Position numbers and translations under genes: made by a program | The notes under the pieces: generated by a model | What the model was told of the DNA's origin: nothing | The model's database searches: none | What the model saw: the letters and a program-made list of their open reading frames with translations, nothing else | In this document: piece by piece, positions 35,601 to 42,573 of the stretch | How the letters are laid out: every line of letters begins with the position of its first letter | How positions within the stretch are numbered: the first letter of the stretch is position 1 | IMG/VR virus record: IMGVR_UViG_3300020463_002275 | Coordinates: 117,935-181,934 of that record | Reading direction: 5' to 3' (one strand) | DNA: 64,000 bases | Source of the DNA: a virus

Positions 35601-37063
35601 CCAACGAAGGTCAAAATGGTAAATTAAAAACAGATATTGATGCAACACAAACAACCATACCGTTAGAAACAGTTGACTTCTTTCCAACTTCAGGTACAGT
35701 TTATATTGACAACGAACTTATAAGTTTTACAGGTACAGACACAGCAACTAATAGCATTACAGGTTGTACAAGACAGGCAACACTTACAAACTTCCAAGCA
35801 GGTGCGGCACGTAGTTACACAGCAGGAAATCCGGCGTCACATGATGCTAGAACAGGTGTAATTTTAATTAGTAATACAACAACACCACTAATATCACATT
35901 GGGGATCGGCGTTTATTACAGATGGCGGCTTTGATGAAGATCGTGGTTACATTTTCTCTTACACAGAACAAGCACTAACAGTTACAAATGTTAGACAAAC
36001 AGCATTTATGATAAGACTAGCACCTAGTGTATCAAACGCTATTATTGGTGACTTAGGAGATAGAGAATTACTTAACAGAGCACAATTACTACTAAGTTCT
36101 CTAGAAGTTACATCAGAAGCAAACTCAACAGGTTCTATTGTTATTGAAGGTATCCTAAATCCGCAAAACTATCCTACTAACCCAGCGTTGATTAGTTGGA
36201 CAGGATTAAGTGGACTTGCACAAGGTGGACAACCAAGTTTTGCACAGATTGCATCAGGTGGTGGTATTACATGGTCAACTGGTGCTACTACAACTACATC
36301 AAATATTACTGCACAAGCAGGAGTAAATGCTGTACTAGATTCAGGAATATATAGATCAAGAAACGGAAGTAGATATATCTATGTAAATGGTTCAGACTAT
36401 AGAGCAACATTTGGAACAGATAGTACAGATCCAGTATTAGGTAAAACAATTACAGGTAACAACATAAGATCCAATACAAGAGTTGACGGTGGTTATATTT
36501 CTGCAAGTGGAACTTATGGTTACTTATTCTTATCCCAGACACTTAGTGGAAACATTACTCAGAATACATCAAATGCAATGACAATTACATCACATGGGAC
36601 AGTAGAAAATGCTAACTTTGCATACATTCAAAAAGCAAGTTGGGAAGCAAGTGGTGGTAGAGATGGTACAGCAGTAAGCCCAACAAGTTCATCACCAACT
36701 TGGCCTGCTAACACAGTTATTAACAAAATTGAATTGGTAGACTTTGCTGGTACTGAATATTATTTGATTGAATTTAACAACGCCGCTAGTGGAGATTTAG
36801 TAGCAGGTAGTGGTACTATTACACTTGAATTTAGTTCACCACCCTACGGACAACCAGGTGAAACAGTTCTATCATTTATTGCACAGCCAGGTTCTCGTGC
36901 TGACTTAGATCTAAGTCAATTGAAAGAACTTACAAATACTACATTAGGTGGTAGAGGTACTTTTCCAAACGGTCCAGACGTATTAGCGATTAACGTGTTT
37001 AAAACAACAGGCACTGATGTTGAAGCCAACATTATTCTACGTTGGTCAGAGGCTCAAGCGTAA
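29636..37063 (+). CDS. 2475-residue structural protein with helical head and eight beta repeats
   Basis: The longest gene in the window. Residues 1-~420 are helix-rich and contain several units also found in the 16063 product (LLNSNKTFLQAE, MKSNRAFMISETKAFM, AKCERDTGLIIKSYLFDLRYGGN). Residues ~855-1555 carry eight repeats of roughly 85 residues with the core LGGxTPxNDLTITVxxVDxxGxIL (LGGVTPTNDLTITVSSVD, VGGLSPANDITITIDTVD, LAGATPTNDLTITISTVN and others). Later regions hold Ig-like or beta-sandwich segments and a short KTDIDATQTTIPLETVDFFP section. No enzyme motif was found. It is probably a very long baseplate or tail-fibre element. The 3' end overlaps the convergent 2OG oxygenase gene by 10 nt. 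Confidence 0.75.
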   Translation: MAKKKINNYKFKPGIGYVENLYPNAYALLNSNKTFLQAETGQFITSRVSDATAFQADLVSMIDDLEQEMVLGTTATQRLWGYIESQKSINQKTTRKRTIQRLKTGLTALSNVTGTYQTAIETAIDEIVDIAVNGFASAAVDLTTSERTGETEVNIGYAVARMKSNRAFMISETKAFMDADTPGNTVTTAATFETELGILIDCICQDVSTTANNLTKTINEEIYVNTTPGNRSLLSDGMTRLATVMKQIAEGATVARTTGNSLTQDTSGTSANTVLGDRCRQHILDTQSVVANGTTSSLPTPVYPNYSDEPAQGQSAATDLENNKTTVATNINAFYNYTFNQAKCERDTGLIIKSYLFDLRYGGNQKTYEYASKYWEQDVAQIDGTRYPETDTHTWLTELIRDYVFNKTTYPNEQTATTQTITGTDAEAGADTPITDLGSLVVTTIEGGLSARPAFVDTGAGYIKFPGNYDSSDILLITNTTDNEVIYSFNDVNSGGVTELATSFVSTNDYAYTEDEDFPAYLQTTDAITKVYLNKNTASMLAEDKLQIYVDTDELIIRPFEFGTDAIERNRTAEPQSMLDADFEYGLQPTKWSAIATMRGYPSVYEVPGTETSVISIISDSSAGTAGVGSSLITVTTAGAHGFELGDAITIKGLKQDVQGYSRAEGAFIIISVPNAISFQYYAKAKVGTSGNVNIEAEATQLRQAGFYTGASIGVPAFSVESNGSSGTIRPALTVGSGEDVIPFTVTVGLAPEIGAPLTASSGIALGTQVTGRVGTGGVAVTPVVTADYGPGSTQVDVQSTSGIQQNMAANKGDGTATLVNTVVGNTITLSDATTNDIKGNYVNYTAVEGQNIVSLGFGATFDVSRAGGNYTIDAIVNSGQDYSPNDVLIIQGEFLGGVTPTNDLTITVSSVDTGGEILTTSVSGTAFNGTGNFGNVTGTYLNGNGTGGLWNIGYTNGVFNNVTLSNPSFPSQNGTVSGGAGTGVLLDFVVTNNTYAVTVDPATAGVTGYSVYDIIQVSGNNLGGTSPNNDAQVTVTNVDSTGYPTGVSVTGNGGNATNNFTNVTYSTNNSGIGANLNIQTNGTTYTPVFTVTGTGFAQNDTVTVLGTQVGGLSPANDITITIDTVDTGGEILTFTTTGTAVNSHSYSGIGNGINLVGSGADFNVTINGLNETYGVTVGNAGNNYAPNQTITIPGTQLGGATPDNDLTITVTDVDNDSTLTVGGILTVNATGTAVKSTSGYAIGDRLKINGSSFTGGADTTNDAIIEVTSVDGTGGITNYTTTGTAPDGVQTYTAVTGTASLSGTNASFDVTRTGSTYTAVLNLAGANFVQNETIVILGTDLGGATTANDCTITVDSVDGSGAIQTLTPTGTAANVGLLSEQSAGSIVGNGATFNVALAAGSYTTTLAQAGQEYYPGQKFLVTGNLLAGATPTNDLTITISTVNATGGILTVSDSGSASTDVASFANVSANVASSTGNGFSLDILRDGTTADSSVGTYTFSLNQGGSNYQISDKIKIGGENLGGQGSIHDVQIVVDSIDSAGAVLTFTATGDAFAGTSFDLYSTVTVDTPTTGQLATSLDISFSALATLRINFDSAHGLVPGDTFITTVDSDDGSNNHDLAAGSFIATAIPSATSLTFTARAAGTIDATSDNINGTVYPRPDSFFIHRPFDGGVQLGTGGPQHGAQAIRQSKKYIRYQSGKGIMYTTGALFAPSYDLRSITASGVEIGATITVTCDDNDHGLQIGSSIKLIGIETVGYNGTYTVNDVIDERTFEVINTLNRLGNTTAVLSFGAQMSTYQWHGATVRSGVFDDQNGIYWEYDGTNLLCCQRTSTKQISGTGAITPDTNTVTGTNTRFRDQLKAGDRIVIRGMTHVVSAVTTQTQMTVTPDYRGVNTAVGTKICLVADKKVRQKDWNLDRMDGTGPSGYNFDPAKMQMIGIEYSWYGAGFIDYMVRGADGNFVYGHRIRNSNVNTEAYMRSGNLPVRYEITNEGQNGKLKTDIDATQTTIPLETVDFFPTSGTVYIDNELISFTGTDTATNSITGCTRQATLTNFQAGAARSYTAGNPASHDARTGVILISNTTTPLISHWGSAFITDGGFDEDRGYIFSYTEQALTVTNVRQTAFMIRLAPSVSNAIIGDLGDRELLNRAQLLLSSLEVTSEANSTGSIVIEGILNPQNYPTNPALISWTGLSGLAQGGQPSFAQIASGGGITWSTGATTTTSNITAQAGVNAVLDSGIYRSRNGSRYIYVNGSDYRATFGTDSTDPVLGKTITGNNIRSNTRVDGGYISASGTYGYLFLSQTLSGNITQNTSNAMTITSHGTVENANFAYIQKASWEASGGRDGTAVSPTSSSPTWPANTVINKIELVDFAGTEYYLIEFNNAASGDLVAGSGTITLEFSSPPYGQPGETVLSFIAQPGSRADLDLSQLKELTNTTLGGRGTFPNGPDVLAINVFKTTGTDVEANIILRWSEAQA

Positions 37064-37581
37064 ATATTAAAATTTACTATACAACGAGGATTATCAGTTG
37101 GAAATCCACCTGAGTGTAAAGTTTCTCCGTCAAATAAAACTATACGTCCTTTTTTAGGAGTAACTTTTTCTATTACTTTTTCTTTTTCAAAGAATACAGT
37201 ATCACCGTCACTATCATTTACATAATAAATTAAACCTAAATGTTTTTCAGGTCGATCTGTATGAGGAGCATAAAAGTCAAGTTTAGTTTTATGCGGCACT
37301 GTAATAAAAAGTCTTGCGGCAATGATATCAATAAAATCAATGTTTAATTCTGCAAAAACAGTTTGCGGTATTTTTGAAAAATTGCCATAGTGTTCAGTAA
37401 GTTTTGTACTACTCTTTAATACATGTTCAAAACTTACAGGTATGTTACCACCATCAAATGCAGTTGGCTCATATTTACAAACTAAAGGTAGTGTTGCATT
37501 AATTTTTGTACTACCAAAAACAAGTGTGTGATAGTAATCCTGTAATTCTTGTGGTATAAGATTATCTTTAACTATTATCAT
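37054..37581 (-). CDS. 2OG-Fe(II) oxygenase
   Basis: 175 residues. The double-stranded beta-helix signature is present: AARLFITVPHKTKLDFYAPH followed by TD gives the HxD iron ligands (PHTD), TLHSGGFPTDNPR gives the distal His, and the Arg before CIVNFNIYA would bind 2-oxoglutarate. It is the last gene of the minus-strand heptose operon and overlaps the gmhB-like gene by 14 nt, so a sugar or a lipid-linked sugar is a possible substrate (inference). T4-like marine phages carry many such oxygenases of unknown substrate. Confidence 0.82.
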   Translation of the reverse strand: MIIVKDNLIPQELQDYYHTLVFGSTKINATLPLVCKYEPTAFDGGNIPVSFEHVLKSSTKLTEHYGNFSKIPQTVFAELNIDFIDIIAARLFITVPHKTKLDFYAPHTDRPEKHLGLIYYVNDSDGDTVFFEKEKVIEKVTPKKGRIVLFDGETLHSGGFPTDNPRCIVNFNIYA

Positions 37582-38203
37582 CTAGCATATCAACAAACGA
37601 AGAAAGGTTATCAAATACTCTTGTTGCTTTCCTAATATTTCTGTATGTAAATCTTTTGTTAATTAATTCTTCTGTTTCTTTCCCGTATCCTGTGCGAACT
37701 AATACAGGTCTTGCTCCCATCTTAAGAGCGGCTTTTAGATCTGATATTTTATCTCCAACAAAATATCCTTTATTAAATTTAACATGTTTTACTTCTTGTT
37801 CGCAACGCTTAAACATTCCTGTGTTAGGTTTTGCAAACATATCTTTTTTTGAACTACTTGCACTATAGTATAATCCGTCTATACTAGGACATCCTGCTAA
37901 TCCTAATTGTTGAAACATATGTTCGTGTACTTTTTCAACATCTTCTTGTTTGTAAATGCCCTTTTCAATACCGCCTTGGTTGGTAATAATAACAATTTTG
38001 TGACCTAGTTTACGTAGTTTTACTATTGCCTCTAAACTACCTTCTTCAAATTCCCAATCATCTACTTTATAAACATAATCGCCAATGTCTTTATTAATTA
38101 CACCGTCTCTGTCTAAACCAACTACACACTTAGGTGCAACATAATCTGGTCTATAGACGTCGATGTTAACATCATCACTCCATACTATCTTCGGGTCGCT
38201 CAT
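37568..38203 (-). CDS. gmhB: GmhB-like HAD phosphatase (heptose bisphosphate phosphatase)
   Basis: 211 residues. HAD motif I is GLDRDGVINKD (nucleophile and acid Asp of DxDG), motif II is IIITNQGGIEKG-like (VIITNQGG), and motifs III/IV are KPNTGMFKR and FVGDKISDLKAALKMGARP. This is the layout of D-glycero-D-manno-heptose-1,7-bisphosphate 7-phosphatase and its HisB-N relatives. The Cys/His zinc loop seen before the KPxxGM motif in E. coli-type GmhB is replaced by YYSASSSKKDMFA. In the pathway it would act between the HldE kinase and nucleotidyltransferase steps. Overlaps the cupin gene by 29 nt. Confidence 0.82.
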   Translation of the reverse strand: MSDPKIVWSDDVNIDVYRPDYVAPKCVVGLDRDGVINKDIGDYVYKVDDWEFEEGSLEAIVKLRKLGHKIVIITNQGGIEKGIYKQEDVEKVHEHMFQQLGLAGCPSIDGLYYSASSSKKDMFAKPNTGMFKRCEQEVKHVKFNKGYFVGDKISDLKAALKMGARPVLVRTGYGKETEELINKRFTYRNIRKATRVFDNLSSFVDMLDDNS

Positions 38204-38600
38204 CTGCTACTTTTCCTTTTAACTCTTCTAACAAACCTTCTTGGCTATCACCTGGAATAAGCCTATAATTATCTTCTACACTATCAGCAGTACTTACTTC
38301 TGTGATGCTACTGTTATCTTCTAATGCTTCTAACTGATGCGGCAATAATGGTTTATTACGCCACGTCATTCCTTGTGTTAATGTTTGACTGAATAATGTT
38401 GCAGTCTTTGTATCAATCCATCGTACAATAAAACTACCTTCATTTACAAACCAACTTTCATCTTTTTCTTTATGAAAATGCATACTAAATTTATTTCCTT
38501 TTTTAGTAAACACCATCATTTTGCCACAATATAAATCATTGGTAGCCCAAATTATTTCATAGCCCCAACCTTTATCTACTTTACCTTCTAATCTTGCCAT
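38175..38600 (-). CDS. Cupin-domain protein (sugar isomerase-like)
   Basis: 141 residues from the preferred ATG at 38600. CCTCC at 38614-38618 (GGAGG on the coding strand) lies 13 nt before it and only 1 nt before the alternative ATG at 38612. The cupin core is WGYEIIWATNDLYCGKMMVF, KFSMHFHKEKDESWFVNEG and LLPHQLEALED: two His and a Glu in the HxH...E motif plus a distal His. It resembles the C-terminal cupin of mannose-6-phosphate isomerase/GDP-mannose pyrophosphorylase enzymes and WxcM-like proteins. Located between hldD and gmhB, it could be a sugar epimerase, isomerase or sensor in the same pathway. A GmhA-type sedoheptulose-7-phosphate isomerase is not in the window, and a cupin would not be homologous to it. 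Confidence 0.7.
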   Translation of the reverse strand: MARLEGKVDKGWGYEIIWATNDLYCGKMMVFTKKGNKFSMHFHKEKDESWFVNEGSFIVRWIDTKTATLFSQTLTQGMTWRNKPLLPHQLEALEDNSSITEVSTADSVEDNYRLIPGDSQEGLLEELKGKVADERPEDSME

Positions 38601-39529
38601 GTTTCTATCCATTCCTCCGGTTTGGTAAATTTAAACTCACCTATTGTTTTAATTAACTTTGTATTATCACTACAAGTATACTTTTGATATTGACTAACCA
38701 AATTATCAGGCATTGGTATAGGTTCTACTTTTGCATTATATTTGTTTGCAATACTATGTGCAATAGTTGTAAAACTTGTTGTTTCGCCTGTACCTACATT
38801 CCATATACCCATTTCATCAATGTTCATCATTTTTTCAATAATTTTACATACATCTCCTACGTATATAAAATCTCTTAAAAATTCACTACTGCCTACAAAT
38901 GGATGTACTTTGCCTGTTTCTTTTGCTTGGGCTTTAAACTTATGGAATACACTCATTTGATCACCTTTGTGTTCTTCGTGTTCTCCATATACATTAAAAA
39001 AGCGTAACCCTTTAATATTACATTTATAATCTTCCCATTTAATCATTTCTACACCACGATCAAATAAATATTTTGACCATGAATAAGGACTTTGTGGTTG
39101 CTTAGGTGCATCTTCTTGAAAATTTGTACCATCACCATATATACTAGCACTTGATGCATATATTAAATCAACTCCTTGCATGTCGCAAACTTGCATTAAT
39201 CTATGACTGAAATCTAAGTTTTGTTTTAAAACTTTTTCAACATCACGTTCTGTTGTGCTTGATATTGCACCCATATGTAAAACTTTATCAAATTGACTGC
39301 AATCAGGAACTACATTTTCAATAAATTCATACTCTGCTATACCGTGGCCTTTGCTCATGAGATACTTTTTTAAATTTTTTCCGATAAATCCATCGGCTCC
39401 TGTAATTAATATTTTTAATTTATTCTTATTCATGCTTCTTTCTTTGTTATTCCTACGTGATGCTTCTAAACTCATTTTTAATTCTTGTTCTTCCTTTGGC
39501 CACTCTTCATGAAAATATTTTTTATTCAT
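38588..39529 (-). CDS. hldD: HldD-like NAD(P)-dependent sugar-nucleotide epimerase
   Basis: 313 residues. An extended SDR: the Rossmann GxxGxxG is ITGADGFIGKNL (~residue 40), VLHMGAISSTTE follows, the catalytic Ser is in YASSASIYGDG, and the catalytic YxxxK is SPYSWSKYLFD. GLRFFNVYGEHEEHKGDQMS and FLRDFIYVGDVCKI are typical of ADP-L-glycero-D-manno-heptose 6-epimerase. The ATG at 39529 overlaps the hldE stop by 8 nt. It adds ~32 polar residues before the Rossmann fold, so the ATG at 39433 (MNKNKLKILITG) is a possible alternative start. The role is the last step of ADP-heptose synthesis. Confidence 0.85.
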   Translation of the reverse strand: MNKKYFHEEWPKEEQELKMSLEASRRNNKERSMNKNKLKILITGADGFIGKNLKKYLMSKGHGIAEYEFIENVVPDCSQFDKVLHMGAISSTTERDVEKVLKQNLDFSHRLMQVCDMQGVDLIYASSASIYGDGTNFQEDAPKQPQSPYSWSKYLFDRGVEMIKWEDYKCNIKGLRFFNVYGEHEEHKGDQMSVFHKFKAQAKETGKVHPFVGSSEFLRDFIYVGDVCKIIEKMMNIDEMGIWNVGTGETTSFTTIAHSIANKYNAKVEPIPMPDNLVSQYQKYTCSDNTKLIKTIGEFKFTKPEEWIETWQD

Positions 39530-40664
39530 TTATTTTCTCTAATATATTTGTTGTTGAAAAATCTTCAACTGTAGGCACAATATAAACGCTAGTTAAATCA
39601 TGTCCTACTACTTCATTAACTTTGTAATCACCACCTTTAACGATTAGGTTAGGCTTTATTGACTTGATTAAATCATATGGTGTATCTTCACTGAATACAA
39701 TAACTTCATCTACCCAAGGTAATATTTCTAATTGTTTCTTACGTGTTTCTACAGGATTAATTGGACGATTATCTCCTTTTAATCTCCTTACACTACGATC
39801 ATCATTTAATCCTACAATAAGTTTGTCGCCTTTTTCTTTGGCGGCTTTTAATAATTCAAAATGACCAGTATGCAATATATCAAAACATCCATTTGTAAAA
39901 ACAACAGTGCTTTCTAAATCTTCTTTTTTTAATTTATATGTGCCACTATGTTTAACACTTTCAGTTGAACCTCTTATAGCAATTTCTAAGCATTTTTTAT
40001 AATCATAACCTTTTACCAAACCAAAAACAAGTCCTGCTAAGAAACAATCTCCTGCTCCTGTTACATCTGATACTTCTACATTTTCTACAGGTATATTATA
40101 ATCTACACCGTCAATATTAGCAATTACTTCTTTACCTGCATTAGTTGTTATAATATTTCCTTGCCACTTGTCAAATCCAAATTTGTAAAATTCGTTATAG
40201 TTTGGTTTTACTAGCCATGCACCTTCGTATTCACTTGCATTACGCTTAGGATCAACAATTATTTTACAGCCAAATTTATTAATATGATTTATTATTTTTT
40301 GTGTATGATCTAATGCACCTTTATTGTAATCACTTAGTATCACATAATCATATGGTGCAAAATCACTTTGCAGTATTTGTTCTAAAACAGCATCTGCATC
40401 AGCATGTTCATCTTCGTCTAATCTAGTTATATAATGTCCATCTGATATTATTCTTGTTTTAGTACTTCTATTTTGATTATTATGTACAAGTGTTGCATCT
40501 ATATCTAAATTTTTTAAATTTTCTAATACAAGTCCTGCACCGCCTAGCGAAGTTGATACTTTATCAATATTAACTATAGGCACTGGTGCCTCTGGACTAA
40601 TTCTTGAACTAGTGCCATACACATATTTGTCTACAATAACATCGCCGAATACTAAGACTTTCAT
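39522..40664 (-). CDS. hldE: HldE-like bifunctional heptose kinase/ADP-heptose synthase
   Basis: 380 residues, compared with ~477 for the E. coli enzyme. Residues 1-~245 form a compact ribokinase-type kinase (VLVFGDVIVDKYVYG, STSLGGAGLVLENL, and the anion hole DVTGAGDCFLAGL). Residues ~247-380 form a cytidylyltransferase-like domain: VFTNGCFDILHTGHFELL with the HxGH motif, GLNDDRSVRRLKGDNRPI and IVKGGDY. This is the RfaE/HldE order, which converts heptose-7-phosphate to the 1,7-bisphosphate and, after GmhB, heptose-1-phosphate to ADP-heptose. It has its own consensus sigma70 promoter, with the ATG 5 nt after the -10. First gene of a five-gene overlapping operon. Confidence 0.92.
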   Translation of the reverse strand: MKVLVFGDVIVDKYVYGTSSRISPEAPVPIVNIDKVSTSLGGAGLVLENLKNLDIDATLVHNNQNRSTKTRIISDGHYITRLDEDEHADADAVLEQILQSDFAPYDYVILSDYNKGALDHTQKIINHINKFGCKIIVDPKRNASEYEGAWLVKPNYNEFYKFGFDKWQGNIITTNAGKEVIANIDGVDYNIPVENVEVSDVTGAGDCFLAGLVFGLVKGYDYKKCLEIAIRGSTESVKHSGTYKLKKEDLESTVVFTNGCFDILHTGHFELLKAAKEKGDKLIVGLNDDRSVRRLKGDNRPINPVETRKKQLEILPWVDEVIVFSEDTPYDLIKSIKPNLIVKGGDYKVNEVVGHDLTSVYIVPTVEDFSTTNILEKINE

Positions 40665-40669
40665 ACTAT

Positions 40670-40698
40670 ATAATAACTTACTTACTAAGGTTTGTCAA
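40670..40698 (-). promoter_or_regulatory. Sigma70 promoter for the hldE operon
   Basis: On the minus strand: TTGACA (40698-40693), a 17-nt spacer, TATTAT (40675-40670), then 5 nt to the ATG at 40664. The -35 lies in the 3' end of the Nudix gene. The predicted start of transcription is at or beside the A of the ATG. Confidence 0.82.
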
Positions 40699-41125
40699 GT
40701 AAATTCAAAACTTTTGTTACAGTTTCTAATTTACTTTGATTAATTTTACTTTGCAATGTATTACGCAATCCGTGATGTAAAGGTTTAGGCCAACTTCCGC
40801 TCTTAACCCAAGCGTATCCATCATGTTCTCCGTTTAGAATAGGAATAAATTCTTCTTTCACTGCACACAAATAAGTATGAAATTGAAATTGATGGTCAGT
40901 TGATATAAAAGTTTCAAGAGGAATAGTCTTTTCAATCTTTGGATTAAATCCTACTTCTTCTTTTATCTCACGCTTTAGTACTTCCCAAGGTGTTTCTTTG
41001 CCTTCACCTGTACCTCCAACTAAACCCCATAAGTTCTTAGTTTTACCTTTAGTACGATGTAATAGTAAAAAGCGTTGTGTTTTTAGACTGTAGAACAGAG
41101 TTCCACTACAAATTATCTTGTTCAT
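40685..41125 (-). CDS. Nudix hydrolase
   Basis: 146 residues. The Nudix box GX5EX7REUXEEXGU is complete: G-TGEGK-E-TPWEVLK-REIKEEVGF. The N-terminal FYSLKTQRFLLLHRTKGKTKN and LWGLVGG are typical of nucleoside-diphosphate-X hydrolases. It starts 8 nt after the gp15 stop on the same strand and so is probably read with gp14-gp15. Its 3' end carries the -35 of the hldE promoter. The substrate is unknown; the adjacent ADP-heptose operon makes a sugar nucleotide one option, a modified dNTP or capped RNA others. Confidence 0.88.
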   Translation of the reverse strand: MNKIICSGTLFYSLKTQRFLLLHRTKGKTKNLWGLVGGTGEGKETPWEVLKREIKEEVGFNPKIEKTIPLETFISTDHQFQFHTYLCAVKEEFIPILNGEHDGYAWVKSGSWPKPLHHGLRNTLQSKINQSKLETVTKVLNLLDKP

Positions 41126-41133
41126 AAAAATAA

Positions 41134-42573
41134 TTAGCCGTTGAGAGCGATCCGCCAGGTCCCTCCTGGATATAGACCTTCAACACTTAATAGCCATTCT
41201 TCGCCGTCCCAGCGATATTGAATGCCTGTTTTAAGGTTTGTTACGTATGTAACTTCTTTGCTAGTAGCCGCTTCAAATACAACTACAAATTTAGTACCGT
41301 CCCATTCAACAATATCATTGCGTTTTGCAACAAAGTCAACTCCGCCTGCTGATTTCCATGCATCTGGACCATCGTTATTCGATGCGTCACCTATGTCATT
41401 AAGCAATAGTATTCTACCACCTAATCCTTTCATTACATTTGTAGGAACAGTTTTTTGTGGATCAATAATATAATCTATAGTAGTCCATTGGTTATTATTT
41501 CTTACAGGACCTGAAATAACGCTATTACTTGGGAATGTATCTGTGTCCCAATTAATTATTAATTGTGTTTCGTCCATAGAGTTTACACTTATAGTACCAG
41601 TAATTTCGTGTGTAGTTTCGTTTAATTTTGTAAAGTAAATTCGACTAATATCATCTTGATACTGTCCTGGATGACTTTCTAGTATTTGTCTCCAACTAGT
41701 TGAGCCAACCATACCTTTACTTTCTATTTGTGCTAGTGTGCCTGTTACGTAGACTCCATAATCTTGGTAATTAGTACCTACTACATGCTGAACTGATGTT
41801 GTTTCTACATTACGATTGCCGTCTTTATCTGCAACGCCTCTAACAATACTATCATCATATGCATTTAATTCTGGCATACTTAATCCTAAGTCTAATGTTC
41901 CTCTTTCCTCATCAAATATACTTGTTATAATGTTTGTAATAACACCAAGCCTTTTTACTTTGACAGGTGGACTAATATAAATTGGTGTTGTAAATGTCAA
42001 TGTTGACACATCAATTTCGCTATCAACACCAACTGGCACACTACGTGAACTCCATGTTACACTATCTAACATCACATGTGTTAAACTTGTCCAGTCTATA
42101 TAGTTGTCAGTTGTTTGTACTTCTAAACTAGGATTGAATAATACTAATATTTGCTCTAATATTTGCAACTTCATATCAGTATTAGTTGACCAAATATCTG
42201 CATTAAAAGTTAGTTTATATGGAGTAGGCATTAATCTTTCTACAGTATAATTTTTACCTTCGTAGTTTAGATATTCTTTACCTGCTCCATCATAAGCACG
42301 TTCTCTAATGTTAACTTTACTAACATAACTAGCATCTGCTGTGCGTTCTCTATCAATTTCCATTCCTGTAACATGTACAGCAATACGTGGCGCACTTGGT
42401 ATTTTGTTTTCTGTATTATCTCTTATAATGTTTGCAACCTGACGTGTTAGGTCTCCATAAGTAACAGGTATTTGTGTTAGTTTTCCTTTACCGTCTTTGA
42501 CTGAAAAATTACTCATTAGTCTTACCATTTGAGTAACGTATCTTCTTACTTGTCCGTCATAAAAATGTTGCAT
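41134..42573 (-). CDS. 15: gp15-like tail sheath stabiliser/completion protein
   Basis: 479 residues; T4 gp15 is 272. The N-terminus FYDGQVRRYVTQMVRLMSNF matches the T4 pattern FYNSSFRRYATLMGDLFSNI, and further core similarity follows (PRIAVHVTGMEI, PTPYKLTFNADIWSTNTDMK, QILEQILVLFNPSLE, TFTTPIYISPPVK). Residues ~270-479 are an extension not in T4. It has two short tryptophan modules near the end (NDIVEWDGTKFVVVFEA, GIQYRWDGEEWLLSVEG). It shares one base with gp14 (TAATG). The role is the terminator of the tail tube and sheath that joins the tail to the neck. Confidence 0.85.
   Translation of the reverse strand: MQHFYDGQVRRYVTQMVRLMSNFSVKDGKGKLTQIPVTYGDLTRQVANIIRDNTENKIPSAPRIAVHVTGMEIDRERTADASYVSKVNIRERAYDGAGKEYLNYEGKNYTVERLMPTPYKLTFNADIWSTNTDMKLQILEQILVLFNPSLEVQTTDNYIDWTSLTHVMLDSVTWSSRSVPVGVDSEIDVSTLTFTTPIYISPPVKVKRLGVITNIITSIFDEERGTLDLGLSMPELNAYDDSIVRGVADKDGNRNVETTSVQHVVGTNYQDYGVYVTGTLAQIESKGMVGSTSWRQILESHPGQYQDDISRIYFTKLNETTHEITGTISVNSMDETQLIINWDTDTFPSNSVISGPVRNNNQWTTIDYIIDPQKTVPTNVMKGLGGRILLLNDIGDASNNDGPDAWKSAGGVDFVAKRNDIVEWDGTKFVVVFEAATSKEVTYVTNLKTGIQYRWDGEEWLLSVEGLYPGGTWRIALNG

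Noticed and set aside
41222-41473. Plus-strand frame inside gp15
   Set aside because: It lies wholly within a well-supported minus-strand gene and shows no motif or start signal of its own.
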